A DNA stretch of 64,000 bases from contig NZ_CP015848.1 of the NCBI RefSeq assembly GCF_002105535.1, positions 4,230,985-4,294,984 of the forward strand, given 5' to 3'. Under the pieces are notes generated by a model. The model was given only the letters and a program-made list of their open reading frames with translations. It did no database searches and was not told where the DNA came from. How positions within the stretch are numbered: the first letter of the stretch is position 1; every line of letters begins with the position of its first letter. The DNA comes from Magnetospirillum sp. ME-1 (GTDB taxonomy: Bacteria; Pseudomonadota; Alphaproteobacteria; Rhodospirillales; Magnetospirillaceae). This document shows positions 16,339-25,375 of the stretch, piece by piece. The translations under genes and the position numbers were made by a program.

Positions 16339-17049
16339 TCAGAGCCCGATATGTCGTTCGAGTATGCTCGAATCGCTTTTCAGTTCGTGCGGCCCACCGT
16401 CATAGACCACCTCGCCCTTGACGAGGATGACGTGACGGTCGGCGAGGTCCAGCAGGACCCCCACGTTCTTGTCCACCACGATGGTGGCGATGCCCGTGTC
16501 CTTGACGGCGCGCACCACCCGCCAGATCTCGCGGCGGATCAGCGGAGCCAGGCCCTCGGTGGCCTCGTCCAGGATCAAGAGGTCGGGATTGGTCATCAGG
16601 GCGCGCCCGATGGACAGCATCTGCTGCTCGCCGCCCGACAGGTGCGTCCCCATGTTGTCCAGACGCTCGGCCAGGCGGGGAAAGGTCTCCAGTACCCGGT
16701 CGTAGGTCCAGTCGGCCCGGCCGCCCAGACCCTTGCGCGCCGCCATCAGCAGATGCTCGCGCACCGAGAGGTTATGGAACATGCCGCGCCCCTCGGGGAC
16801 ATAGGCGATGCCGTGGCGGATCACGGCCGAGGTCTCCATGCCGGTAACGTCGCGCCCCCCAACCGTCACCTTGCCCCGGCGGGGAGCGACGACACCCAGC
16901 AGGCTTTTCAGCAAGGTGGACTTACCCATGCCGTTGCGGCCCATCAGCGCCACCGTCTCGCCCCGGCCGACGCGGAAATCCACGCCGTGGAGAATATGGC
17001 TGGCGCCGTAATAGGTGTGCAGGCCGGTGGCCTCGAGGAACAGCTCCAT
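16339..17049 (-). CDS. livF: Branched-chain-type ABC transporter ATP-binding protein LivF
   Basis: A 236-residue ATPase. Walker A GRNGMGKST (about 36-44), signature LSGGEQQM, Walker B LLILDEATEGL. The LivF-type shape is clear (YVPEGRGMFHNLSVREHL). The usual VEQN after Walker B reads VVDKN here, an odd replacement around the switch region that could alter coupling. The ATG overlaps the livG stop (ATGA). With the next genes upstream it forms a complete five-part uptake system whose cargo is probably the aromatic acid activated by the adjacent ligase; amino acids remain possible. Confidence 0.9.
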   Translation of the reverse strand: MELFLEATGLHTYYGASHILHGVDFRVGRGETVALMGRNGMGKSTLLKSLLGVVAPRRGKVTVGGRDVTGMETSAVIRHGIAYVPEGRGMFHNLSVREHLLMAARKGLGGRADWTYDRVLETFPRLAERLDNMGTHLSGGEQQMLSIGRALMTNPDLLILDEATEGLAPLIRREIWRVVRAVKDTGIATIVVDKNVGVLLDLADRHVILVKGEVVYDGGPHELKSDSSILERHIGL

Positions 17050-17813
17050 CAATACGCCTCCGCCCCGTCGCCGAGATAGGCGTCCTGCACCGCCTTGCTG
17101 GCGCGGATCTGCTCGAGCGGCCCGCTTTCCAGAAGCGTGCCGTTGACCATCACCGACAGCACCCTGGCGATGGCGAAGACCGCATCCATGTCGTGTTCGA
17201 TCAGGATCAGGGTGTAGGTGCGGGCCAGATCCTGCAGCAGACGGACCATGCCCTCGGATTCCTCCTTGCCCATGCCGGCCAGCGGCTCGTCGAGGACCAG
17301 GACCTGGGGCGCGGTGGCCAGCACCATGGCGATCTCCAGCTGGCGCTGTTCGCCATAGGACATGGTGCCGGCGATACGCCCGGCGCGGGAGGCCAGTCCG
17401 GCCCGCTCCAGCGCATTGGAGGCTTTTTCCGAAATATCGCGGTACGAGGCCGCGGGCCGCAAAAAGCGCATGGAGGTGGGCAGATGGGACTGCGCCGCCA
17501 GACGGCAATTCTCGAAGCAGGTGAAGGTGGGGAAGATGTTGGTCTTCTGGTACGAGCGCCCGATGCCCAGCCGCGCCACCTTGTGGGCCGGCAGCCGGGT
17601 GATGTCCGAGCCCCGGAACATCACATGCCCGCCCGAGGCCGGCAGATGGCCGGTCAGCAGGTTGACGAAGGTGCTCTTGCCCGCGCCGTTGGGGCCGATG
17701 ATGGCGTGGGCCTCGCGCTCCTTGAAGCCGATGGAGACCGAGTTGACGGCAATCAGGCCGCCGAATGCCTTGGTCAGCTCGCGGGTTTCGAACAGGAAGG
17801 GAGAGACGCTCAA
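17049..17813 (-). CDS. livG: Branched-chain-type ABC transporter ATP-binding protein LivG
   Basis: A 254-residue ATPase. Walker A GPNGAGKST, LivG-type insertion (ITRLPAHKVARLGIGRSYQKTN), signature MSYGEQRQLE in place of LSGGQ, Walker B VLVLDEPLAGM, and H-loop LIEHDMD. The start is a TTG at 17813 with GGGAGA six bases upstream, and it overlaps the livM stop; no better in-frame start lies nearby. It pairs with LivF as the asymmetric ATPase dimer. Confidence 0.9.
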   Translation of the reverse strand: MSVSPFLFETRELTKAFGGLIAVNSVSIGFKEREAHAIIGPNGAGKSTFVNLLTGHLPASGGHVMFRGSDITRLPAHKVARLGIGRSYQKTNIFPTFTCFENCRLAAQSHLPTSMRFLRPAASYRDISEKASNALERAGLASRAGRIAGTMSYGEQRQLEIAMVLATAPQVLVLDEPLAGMGKEESEGMVRLLQDLARTYTLILIEHDMDAVFAIARVLSVMVNGTLLESGPLEQIRASKAVQDAYLGDGAEAY

Positions 17814-18796
17814 GATCGGTCTCCCTTCTTCTCACACCATTGCAGCAGCAATCCTGCCACGCCCTTGGGCAGGGCCAGCACGATGGCGATCACCAGGGCG
17901 CCCATGGGCAGCAGCCAGTGCTCGGTCATGGCTTCCAGGCCGAAATGGGCCAGTTCCAGGATGAAGGCGCCCAGGATGGGGCCGAACAGGGTGCCCATGC
18001 CGCCCAGGATGACCATCACCAGCACGTGTCCCGACTGGTGCCAGCCCAGCATGGCGGGATTGACGAAGCCGTACTGGGTGGCGGCCAGAAAGCCGGCCAG
18101 CCCGGCCAGGGCGCCGGCGATGGCGAAGGCCACCAGCTTGTAGAGCATGGGATCGAAGCCCAGGCCGCGCACCCGGCCCTCGTTGACGCCGATGGCGGCC
18201 AGCACCCGGCCGAAGGGCGAGGCCAGAATCACCCTCAGCAGCAGGTAGACGGCCACCAGACAGCCCAGCACCACGAAGAAGAAGGAGGCCTTGCTCTCCA
18301 GGTTGACCAGGGTGATTCCAAAGGCCTCGACCACCGGCTTGACGTAGATGTAGGCCCCGTCCGAACCGCCGGCCAGCTTGGAATCGTTGAAGAAGTAGTA
18401 GCCCATCTGGCCGAAGGCCAGGGTCACCATGATGAAGTAGATGCCCGCCGTGCGGATGGCGAGGAAGCCGATGACCAGCGCCGCCAGCGCCACCGCCCCC
18501 ATGGTGGCGGGCAGCACCACCCACAGATTGGCGGCCTCGTATTGCGGGCTCATCAGGGCCAGCATGTAGCCGCCCAGGCCGAAGAAGGCGGCATGGCCCA
18601 GGCTGACCAGCCCGGCGACGCCCACCAGCAGGTCCAGGCTCATGGCCAGGATGGCCAGGATCATGATGCCGGTCAGCTTCTGCAGCAGGAAATTGTATTT
18701 GGGCCCAAAGGCCAGCGGCCCCCAGGCGGGAAACAGCGCCAGCGCCGCCAGCAGCACCAGCAGGATCAGGGTGAGACGCTTGGGGGGATTGATCAT
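17810..18796 (-). CDS. livM: Branched-chain-type ABC transporter permease LivM
   Basis: A 328-residue inner-membrane permease with about nine or ten hydrophobic helices. The family block LLVGVAGLVSLGHAAFFGLGGYMLALM and the conserved cytoplasmic loop (GRVLAAIGVNEGRVRGLGFD, the EAA-like ATPase contact) are present, followed by VMVILGGMGTLFGPILGAF. The ATG overlaps the livH stop by four bases. It works with LivH as the membrane channel. Confidence 0.92.
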   Translation of the reverse strand: MINPPKRLTLILLVLLAALALFPAWGPLAFGPKYNFLLQKLTGIMILAILAMSLDLLVGVAGLVSLGHAAFFGLGGYMLALMSPQYEAANLWVVLPATMGAVALAALVIGFLAIRTAGIYFIMVTLAFGQMGYYFFNDSKLAGGSDGAYIYVKPVVEAFGITLVNLESKASFFFVVLGCLVAVYLLLRVILASPFGRVLAAIGVNEGRVRGLGFDPMLYKLVAFAIAGALAGLAGFLAATQYGFVNPAMLGWHQSGHVLVMVILGGMGTLFGPILGAFILELAHFGLEAMTEHWLLPMGALVIAIVLALPKGVAGLLLQWCEKKGDRS

Positions 18797-19653
18797 GAGA
18801 ACAATCCCCTGGGCTTCCACAGCAGCACCGCCGCCATGACGCCATAGACGGTGAAGCTGGCGAAATCGGGAACGAAAACCTTGCCGAAGGTGTCGGCCAG
18901 ACCGATCAGCATGGCGCCGAGAAAGGCGCCCTTGATGGAGCCGACGCCGCCGATCACCACCACCACGAAGCACAGGATCAGCACCGAATCGCCCATGCCC
19001 GGCGCCACCGAGGTGATGGGCGTCGAGATGGCCCCGGCCAGCCCGGCCAGGGCGGCGCCGATGGCGAACACCACGCCGAACAGCAGCTTCACGTTGATGC
19101 CCAGCGCCGCCACCATGTCGCGGTTGGAGGCCCCGGCCCGTACCCACATGCCGAAGCGCGTGCGGGTGATGACCAGATACATGCCCACCGCCAGCACGGC
19201 GCATACGGCGGACAGCATCAGGCGGTAGACGGGATAGGACAGGGTATCGGTGAGCTTGATGGACCAGTTGAGCGCGGCGGGAACCGCCACGCCATGGACG
19301 TCGGCGCCCCAGGTCATGCGGGTCGCCTCGTTGAAGATGAGGATCAGGCCATAGGTCAGCAGCACCTGGTCCAGATGGTCACGGCGGTAGAGCGTCCTGA
19401 CCAGCAAGGCCTCGATCCCATAGCCGATGGCGCCGGCCAGCGGCAGCGACAGCAGCACGGCCGCAGTCAGGCTGCCGGTTACCCCGGCCAGCCAATAGGC
19501 CAGATAGGCGCCCAGCATGTAGAAGGCGCCGTGGGCCAGGTTGATGATGCCCATGATCCCGAAGATCAGGGTCAGGCCGCTGGCCACCAGGAACAGCAAG
19601 AGCCCGTACTGGACGCCGTTCAGCGCCTGAATCAGGAAAAACCAGAAATCCAT
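18793..19653 (-). CDS. livH: Branched-chain-type ABC transporter permease LivH
   Basis: A 286-residue permease. It begins MDFWFFLIQALNGVQYGLL, with GIMGIINLAHGAFYMLGAYL (family hallmark), the coupling loop GMWVRAGASNRDMVAALGIN, and FVVVVIGGVGSIKGAFLGAM near the end. I chose the ATG at 19653; a longer reading adds six residues without a ribosome-binding site. A 127-base gap with no gene separates it from livK, enough for a processing site that would give excess binding protein. Confidence 0.92.
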   Translation of the reverse strand: MDFWFFLIQALNGVQYGLLLFLVASGLTLIFGIMGIINLAHGAFYMLGAYLAYWLAGVTGSLTAAVLLSLPLAGAIGYGIEALLVRTLYRRDHLDQVLLTYGLILIFNEATRMTWGADVHGVAVPAALNWSIKLTDTLSYPVYRLMLSAVCAVLAVGMYLVITRTRFGMWVRAGASNRDMVAALGINVKLLFGVVFAIGAALAGLAGAISTPITSVAPGMGDSVLILCFVVVVIGGVGSIKGAFLGAMLIGLADTFGKVFVPDFASFTVYGVMAAVLLWKPRGLFS

Positions 19654-19780
19654 CGTGGCTCCAGACCGCACACGTCAAAAGGCGGGGATGCCGCGCCGCC
19701 CGCTCTCCACGAAGTCCCCGCCCGCCAGGAGCGAACGGGGCCTCCACCTTCATGGAAAACCGGCGGCGCGCCCCGACGGA

Positions 19781-20977
19781 TCAGCCCATCTTGCAACCGG
19801 TGGCGGGATCGGCCAGCGCCTTCTCGGCCACGCCGAGAACCACTTCCTGGCCGCCCTTGACCTGGCGCAGGTAGATGTCCTGGACCGGATTGTGGGCCTT
19901 GGACAGGGTGAAGCTGCCGCGCGGGCTGTTGATCACCGCCTTTTCCATGGCGGCGATCAGGTCGGCCTTGGCCCCCGTATCGCCCTTGACGGCGCCCATG
20001 CCCTGGAACAGCAGCTGGCCGGCGTCATAGCCCTGCACCGCGTAGACGTCGGCGTCCTTGGAGAACGCCTTGCGGTAGGCACCGCGGAAGGCCTTGTTCT
20101 CGGAGGTGTCCAACGCGTCGGCATAGTGCAGCGTGGTCAGCAGCCCCTCGGCCGCCGCGCCCTGCTCCTTCAGCACGCCGTCGGTGAGGAAGCCCGGCCC
20201 CATCAGGGGAATGGACTTCAACCCCGCCGCCGCATAGTCCTTGACGAACTTCAGCGCGCCGGAGCCGGCGAAGAACACGAAGACGCCGTCGGGCTTCAGC
20301 GCCGCGATCTCGGTCAGGTTGGCCTGGAACTCCTCCTGCGGGAAGGGCACCAGGATCTGCTTGGCGATCTTGCCGCCGGCCTTGGTGAAGCCCTGCTCGA
20401 AGCCGGCCACCGCCTCCTCGCCCGCCGCATACTTCCACGACATGGTGACCACGTTCTTCATGCCCCGCTCCATGGCGACCTTGGCCATGGGATAGGCGGT
20501 CTGCCAGTTGGTGAACGAGGTGCGGAAGATGTTGGGCGCGCACAAGGGGCCGGTGGCCGCGCCGGCGCCGGCATTGGCGATGACCGTGATGGTGCCGGTT
20601 TCCCGCACCACCTTGACCATGCCCATGGCCACGCCCGAATGGACCGGGCCGACCACGAAGTCGACGTTCTCGCCGGTCACCAGCTTGTTGGTGTTCTCGG
20701 GGCCCTTGGCGGGATTGGATTCGTCGTCCACGGCGATGAACTGGATGTCGCGCCCGCCCAGCTTGCCGCCGCGCTCTTCCAGCGCCAGCTTGAAGCCGTT
20801 GGTGATGGCCTCGCCCAGCCCGGCATAGGTGCCGGAATAGGGCAGCAAAAAGCCGACCTTGACCTTGGCGGTGTTGCCGATGGCGAACCGGGTCGGCACG
20901 AAGCCGCCGGCGCCCACGGCCGCGACGGCGCCCGCCTGCAATACCGCGCGACGGGAAATACCCTTCACATCTTCCAT
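19781..20977 (-). CDS. livK: Periplasmic substrate-binding protein of the aromatic-linked ABC transporter
   Basis: A 398-residue type I periplasmic binding protein (Peripla_BP_6). A Tat-like signal peptide opens it (GISRRAVLQAGAVAAVGAGGF), then the mature start VKVGFLLPYSGTYAGLGEAI, the VDDESNPAKGPENTNKL hinge region and the DVYAVQGYDAGQLL block. A GGAGGACTGTC ribosome-binding stretch precedes the ATG at 20977. It heads the livKHMGF-bclA operon. Binding proteins of this class carry amino acids or aromatic acids; the operon ends in an aryl-CoA ligase, which favours an aromatic ligand. Confidence 0.9.
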   Translation of the reverse strand: MEDVKGISRRAVLQAGAVAAVGAGGFVPTRFAIGNTAKVKVGFLLPYSGTYAGLGEAITNGFKLALEERGGKLGGRDIQFIAVDDESNPAKGPENTNKLVTGENVDFVVGPVHSGVAMGMVKVVRETGTITVIANAGAGAATGPLCAPNIFRTSFTNWQTAYPMAKVAMERGMKNVVTMSWKYAAGEEAVAGFEQGFTKAGGKIAKQILVPFPQEEFQANLTEIAALKPDGVFVFFAGSGALKFVKDYAAAGLKSIPLMGPGFLTDGVLKEQGAAAEGLLTTLHYADALDTSENKAFRGAYRKAFSKDADVYAVQGYDAGQLLFQGMGAVKGDTGAKADLIAAMEKAVINSPRGSFTLSKAHNPVQDIYLRQVKGGQEVVLGVAEKALADPATGCKMG

Positions 20978-21208
20978 GACAGTCCTCCCAGACTTCCAGG
21001 CCTGTGGCCCGTTCCGTTGTCTCGTTACGAGGGTCCGGCAGTCCCCGGCCGGAACCTCCACCACCGCCCCGTCCCTTCCACTGGACCGGGCGGCCATCGC
21101 ATCGGATACGGATCCACTTAAATCGGCATCCTAATGCGCATTTACTTGGAATGCAATCACGCCCCCGGAGCGGAGTTGATCTTGTCTTTCGACCGGTTCA
21201 CCATTCGC

Positions 21209-21223
21209 CTGACATCAGGTCAG
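21209..21223. promoter_or_regulatory. Small inverted repeat upstream of the FAH-family gene
   Basis: CTGAC (21209-21213) and GTCAG (21219-21223) flank five bases, directly before the AAGGAG ribosome-binding site of the hydrolase. A 10-bp palindrome AATGCGCATT also lies at 21133-21142 in the same divergent region between livK and the hydrolase. Either could bind a regulator of one or both genes. This is weak evidence from symmetry alone. Confidence 0.3.
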
Positions 21224-21241
21224 ACCAAGGAGCCCGCTGCC

Positions 21242-21931
21242 GTGACCGCCCACCTTTTCGAGCTTGCCCTTCCTGCCGTCGCCGTCAAGGGGGAAGCGGC
21301 CCTTTATCCGGTGCGGCGCGTATTTTGCGTCGGGCGCAACTATGCCGGCCATGCCCGCGAGATGGGTTCGGACCCCAACCGCGAGCCGCCGTTCTATTTC
21401 ACCAAGCCGGCCGACGCGCTGGTTCCCGGCGGCGGGGCCATTCCCTACCCGCCCGGCACCGCCAACCTTCACCACGAGGTGGAACTGGTGGTGGCGCTGT
21501 CGCGGCCCGTCTACAAATGCACGCCCGATGAAGCCCGCTCCGCGGTGTTCGGCCATGCGGTCGGCCTGGACATGACCCGGCGGGACCTGCAATTCGCCGC
21601 CCGCGACAAGGGCCGTCCGTGGTGCCTGGGCAAGGCGTTCGAGTTCTCGGCGCCCATCTCGGCCCTGGTGCGCGCCGACACCCCCAAGCTGGCGGGCCGC
21701 ATCACGCTTGAGGTCAACGGCCAGATCCGCCAGAGCGGCGATATCAATGAAATGATCTGGTCGGTGCCCGAGGTCATCGCCCATCTGTCCCAATACTACC
21801 ATCTGGGGCCGGGGGACCTGATCTTCACCGGCACGCCGGAAGGGGTCGGCCCGGTGGTGGCCGGCGACCTTCTGCGCGGACGCATCGATGGAATCGGAGA
21901 GTTGGAGGTGACCATCACGGCGGAGAGCTGA
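21242..21931 (+). CDS. Fumarylacetoacetate hydrolase-family protein
   Basis: A 229-residue FAH-family enzyme, the group containing fumarylpyruvate hydrolase and 2-keto-4-pentenoate hydratase/decarboxylase types. VRRVFCVGRNYAGHAREMG opens the catalytic core, HHEVELVVAL carries two of the three metal-binding acids, AVGLDMTRRDLQ the next, and the C-terminal LGPGDLIFTGTPEGVGPV loop is complete. The GTG at 21242 has AAGGAG nine bases upstream and aligns with the family start; an in-frame ATG at 21134 would add an odd N terminus. It is divergent from the livK-bclA operon, so it may cleave a ring-opened aromatic, as in the gentisate-type pathway, but the link is positional. Confidence 0.88.
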   Translation: MTAHLFELALPAVAVKGEAALYPVRRVFCVGRNYAGHAREMGSDPNREPPFYFTKPADALVPGGGAIPYPPGTANLHHEVELVVALSRPVYKCTPDEARSAVFGHAVGLDMTRRDLQFAARDKGRPWCLGKAFEFSAPISALVRADTPKLAGRITLEVNGQIRQSGDINEMIWSVPEVIAHLSQYYHLGPGDLIFTGTPEGVGPVVAGDLLRGRIDGIGELEVTITAES

Positions 21932-21934
21932 CGC

Positions 21935-23608
21935 TCAGGCCTCCGCCGACGGCCGCATGGTGAAGTTGAAGGTGGTGCCCTTCTTGGGTTCGGACTCGAC
22001 CCAGATGGTGCCGCCGAAGCGATGGACGATGCGCCGGCACAGCGCCAGGCCGATGCCGGTTCCGCCGGGAAACCGCGTCGGCTCCAGCCGCTGGAAGATG
22101 ATGAAGATCTTCTCGAAATAGGCGGGCTCGATGCCGATGCCGTTGTCGCGGACCGAGATGCGCCACAGGCCCTTGGGCTCTTGGCTGGCGGTGATCTCGA
22201 TCTGCGGCGGGGCGTCGGGCTGGCGATAGGTGAGCGCGTTTTCCAGCAGGTTCTGGAACAGGCTTTCCGCCTGCCGCGCCTCGGCCAGCACCACCGGCAG
22301 CGTGTCCATCTTGATGACGGCACCCGATTCCTGCAGATCCGGACCGAGATTGGTCAAGACCGACTTCACCACCTGATTGAGATCCACCGGCATCAGTTCG
22401 GGCGGCGAGCGCGACACCCGGGCATAGTCGAGCAGATCGGGAATCATCGACGACATATGCTTGGCGCCGCCGACGATATAGCCGATGAACTCGTCGGCAT
22501 CCTTGTCCAGCCGCCCCTCGTAGCGCCGCGCCAGCAGTTGCGCATAGCTGGCGATGTTGCGCAAAGGCGTCTGCAGATCGTGGGACGCCACATAGGCGAA
22601 CTGTTCCAGATCGGCGTTGGAACGGGCCAGTTCCTCGGTGCGGCGCTCCAGCGCCCGCCAGGTGCGCAGCATGCCGATGCCGCCCAGCGAGGTGACGATG
22701 ATGAAGGCCCCGGCCAGGACGATGACCTTGACGCCTTCCTTGCGCCATTCGCCCAGATAATCCTCGGTCGCCATGCCGACCAGGGTGATCAGCGGGTAAT
22801 TGGCGATGGGCTGGTACGAGAAGGTGCGCCGGATGTTGTCGGCGCCCGCCACCGCCTCGTAGGTTCCGCCCTTGGGATTGGCGGTGATCCGGTCGCGGAA
22901 CGTCTGCGACACCGTCGTCTGCCCCACATAGCCGGCATGGGGGAAGCGGGCCAGCAGGTCGAAATTGCGCGAAGCGTCGCCGCGCATCACCACGGTGCCC
23001 TGGGGGCCGACTTCCAGATCGTTGAACTTCTGCTCGAACCAGGCGATGGTCACCGGCGCCAGGACGATACCGCCGAAACTGCCGTCGGCCTGGGTCAGCC
23101 GGCGGGCGAAGATCAGCACCCATTTGTTGCTGACCCGCCCCAGGATCGGCGGCGAGATGGCCAGACCGGCATCGGGATTATCGCGATGCACGGTGAAGTA
23201 CTGGCGGTCCGATGTGTTGACGGCGGTCTGCAGCCCGTCCGTACCGACGATGATTTCGCCGGTGATGTCCGCCAGGCGCAGGCTGTCGGTCATCTTCAGG
23301 CGCTCCTGAACACGCCCGAGGAAGGCCCTCATCTCCGGTCCGCGGATCGAGCCGCCGGCGGCCTGAATCCGTGCCGCTTCATCGCCGACGGCGCGCAGGG
23401 CCAGATCGATCTGATCGATATCGCCGGCGATGCTTTGCGCCACCAGCCGGTTTGTATTTCGAGTGGTGACCGCCGCCCGGTCCTGGTACTGGCGATAGCT
23501 GGCATCCAGCGACATCCACGCAAGACCCAGCACGGATGCATTGACGAACAATAGCAAAGCGACCAATCGCCAGCGCGACGCCTTGAATTTATTGAAGTCC
23601 GCCTTCAC
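21935..23608 (-). CDS. Membrane sensor histidine kinase
   Basis: A 557-residue kinase with a transmembrane helix at about 13-32, a large periplasmic sensor of the double-Cache type (about 40-285, with the DRQYFTVHRDNPD and SPPILGRVSNKW segments), a second helix at about 293-312, then HisKA with H343 in YVASHDLQTPLRN and a HATPase domain (NLLENALTYR, DNGIGIEP, GGTGIGLALCRRIVHR). It starts with GTG at 23608. No response regulator lies beside it, so it is an orphan kinase whose partner must be elsewhere. Its stop is four bases from the convergent FAH gene. Cache sensors often bind small carboxylates or amino acids. Confidence 0.93.
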   Translation of the reverse strand: MKADFNKFKASRWRLVALLLFVNASVLGLAWMSLDASYRQYQDRAAVTTRNTNRLVAQSIAGDIDQIDLALRAVGDEAARIQAAGGSIRGPEMRAFLGRVQERLKMTDSLRLADITGEIIVGTDGLQTAVNTSDRQYFTVHRDNPDAGLAISPPILGRVSNKWVLIFARRLTQADGSFGGIVLAPVTIAWFEQKFNDLEVGPQGTVVMRGDASRNFDLLARFPHAGYVGQTTVSQTFRDRITANPKGGTYEAVAGADNIRRTFSYQPIANYPLITLVGMATEDYLGEWRKEGVKVIVLAGAFIIVTSLGGIGMLRTWRALERRTEELARSNADLEQFAYVASHDLQTPLRNIASYAQLLARRYEGRLDKDADEFIGYIVGGAKHMSSMIPDLLDYARVSRSPPELMPVDLNQVVKSVLTNLGPDLQESGAVIKMDTLPVVLAEARQAESLFQNLLENALTYRQPDAPPQIEITASQEPKGLWRISVRDNGIGIEPAYFEKIFIIFQRLEPTRFPGGTGIGLALCRRIVHRFGGTIWVESEPKKGTTFNFTMRPSAEA

Positions 23609-23889
23609 CCCACCACCCTCCGTCCCTCTCCCCAGAGAGACAACAGCGTACGGAGATTACCTTACTCCATGCCAAAGGCGCTTGCCCAGATGTTCTAATG
23701 CCTATTGGGCGATAATTCTTTCCTTGACGCCGCTTATGAACCCCATGCGCGCCGCCTCCCCCTCGCTCTTATAAGTAATCACCCGATCCTATCCTGACTC
23801 GATTGCAAAAATCATTTGATGCCATGGTACCCCGGCGATAATGATGGCGTGGACGGGGGAACAGGAAACGGGCAGCGGGCTAAATTTCG
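23609..23889. other. Divergent intergenic region, no gene seen
   Basis: This 281-base gap between the sensor kinase and the unknown 492-aa protein is more AT-rich than its surroundings. It must carry both promoters. No convincing consensus pair, operator or RNA structure was recognised. Confidence 0.5.
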
Positions 23890-25368
23890 ATGGCAATACC
23901 GACCAAAGACGATCTGGAAGCGGCACCGGAGGCTCTGCTTGAAGGCGCCTACTGCAGCAAGGTCGAGGACTTCTTCTCGCCCGGATCGCGCGATCTCATC
24001 GGGCGTTTCCTGACCAATTTCACCGAATCCCTGGTCATCACCCCGACCGAGCTGGTGTTTTCGGCCAAGTACCAGAAGCGCCTGAACGATGCCGGCCGCA
24101 CCATGATGAACGCGGTGGACAAGATCGCCACCCTCCAGGCCAAGCTGAAGGGCGAAAGCGCGGCGCAGCGGCTTCGCGACCTCAATACCCTCATCAGCGC
24201 CGGCATGAAGAAGGTCTGGGACGACGACAAGGACAAGCCGCCGCCCGCCATCACCCCCGAAGGTTTCTCCGGCTATTGCGCCGGCCTGAAGGGCACCCCC
24301 GTCGAGAAGGATTACGCGGTCAACCGCGCCCTGACCGAGCTTCTGTTCTCGCACAAGGTGTGGAAGGACAAGGTCACGGTTCTGGTGAAGATCCTGGAAC
24401 TCACCAAGGGCAAGGACGAAAGCCGCTACGTCGAACAGATCCTGTCCGAATGCCTGAAGAGCGACCCGGCCCTGGACCAGATGCTGGGCCTGTGCGAAAC
24501 GCTGGAAGAGCGTTGCAACGACCTTGCCGACCTGTGGAAGGGCGAGTGGAAGCAGCGCGATACGGCGCATGCGGCCATGACCACCATCGCCCAGATGATC
24601 GCCGACGGCTCGGCGCCCAATTGCAAGGCGGCGGTGGAATACTCCTTGCTGCGCACCCTGGCCAACAAGATGCCGCTGCGCTCGGCCGAGCCGGAAATCG
24701 AGATTTCCGCCCTGTTCGACCTGTTCAAGCGCATGTGGACCGGCAGCACCCTGATCGGCGGCGCCAAGGCGCTGACCTCGCTGGAACGGCGCCAGGCCCG
24801 CCACCTCAACAAGGAAGGCGTCACCGACCTGCTGCGCGAGCGCAAGGTGCTGGCCGACCGCTACGCCTTCCTGATGCAGCTGACCACCGTGGCGGTGGGC
24901 CAGGGCAACCGCGCCACGCTGAAAACCTTCATCGACCATTATTTCGGCGACAAGGATTTCGTGCCGCGCGTGGTGGCCGGACAGGAGCCTCCGGTCCCCA
25001 AGCTTCAGACCCTTGCCGGCATCCATCGCGCCCTCAAGGCGTCATGGCTGCCCGATGGCGACAAGCAGGCCTTCATGACCCAGGTCGAGGCGGCGCAGAT
25101 CCAACTGCTGAAGAACGCGCGGCTGTTCGAGCAGATCGACAAGAAGGGGGGCGGTCCGGCCCAGAAGGTGCTGACCCTCCTGGACCTCTGCCGCAAGGGA
25201 ACCTTCATCGACGGCACCAACATGGATGCCGTGCGCCAGTTGCTGAACACCTATCTTCGCGACGCCGGCTTCCTCACCGATTACCTGGGTACCGCCAGCG
25301 GCGAGGAGAAGGAACGCAAGATGATGCTGCTGAGCAAGACCCTGGCCAGCATCGGCATCACCATCTGA
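23890..25368 (+). CDS. Conserved hypothetical protein, 492 aa
   Basis: I do not recognise a family. It is a soluble, almost entirely helical protein without signal or membrane segments. Residues 1-70 contain GRFLTNFTESLVITPTELVF; two long charged helices with heptad-like spacing follow (about 60-105); the rest is a run of helical hairpins reminiscent of an alpha-solenoid or scaffold. The C terminus ends KMMLLSKTLASIGITI. It is transcribed alone from the divergent gap and faces the IscU-like gene. Clean codon use and its length argue that it is real. A scaffold or regulatory role is a guess from shape only. Confidence 0.75.
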   Translation: MAIPTKDDLEAAPEALLEGAYCSKVEDFFSPGSRDLIGRFLTNFTESLVITPTELVFSAKYQKRLNDAGRTMMNAVDKIATLQAKLKGESAAQRLRDLNTLISAGMKKVWDDDKDKPPPAITPEGFSGYCAGLKGTPVEKDYAVNRALTELLFSHKVWKDKVTVLVKILELTKGKDESRYVEQILSECLKSDPALDQMLGLCETLEERCNDLADLWKGEWKQRDTAHAAMTTIAQMIADGSAPNCKAAVEYSLLRTLANKMPLRSAEPEIEISALFDLFKRMWTGSTLIGGAKALTSLERRQARHLNKEGVTDLLRERKVLADRYAFLMQLTTVAVGQGNRATLKTFIDHYFGDKDFVPRVVAGQEPPVPKLQTLAGIHRALKASWLPDGDKQAFMTQVEAAQIQLLKNARLFEQIDKKGGGPAQKVLTLLDLCRKGTFIDGTNMDAVRQLLNTYLRDAGFLTDYLGTASGEEKERKMMLLSKTLASIGITI

Positions 25369-25375
25369 CCGAAGG

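Noticed and set aside
21134-21241. Longer FAH-family protein starting at the ATG at 21134
   Set aside because: The added residues do not fit the family, while the GTG at 21242 has a well-spaced AAGGAG.
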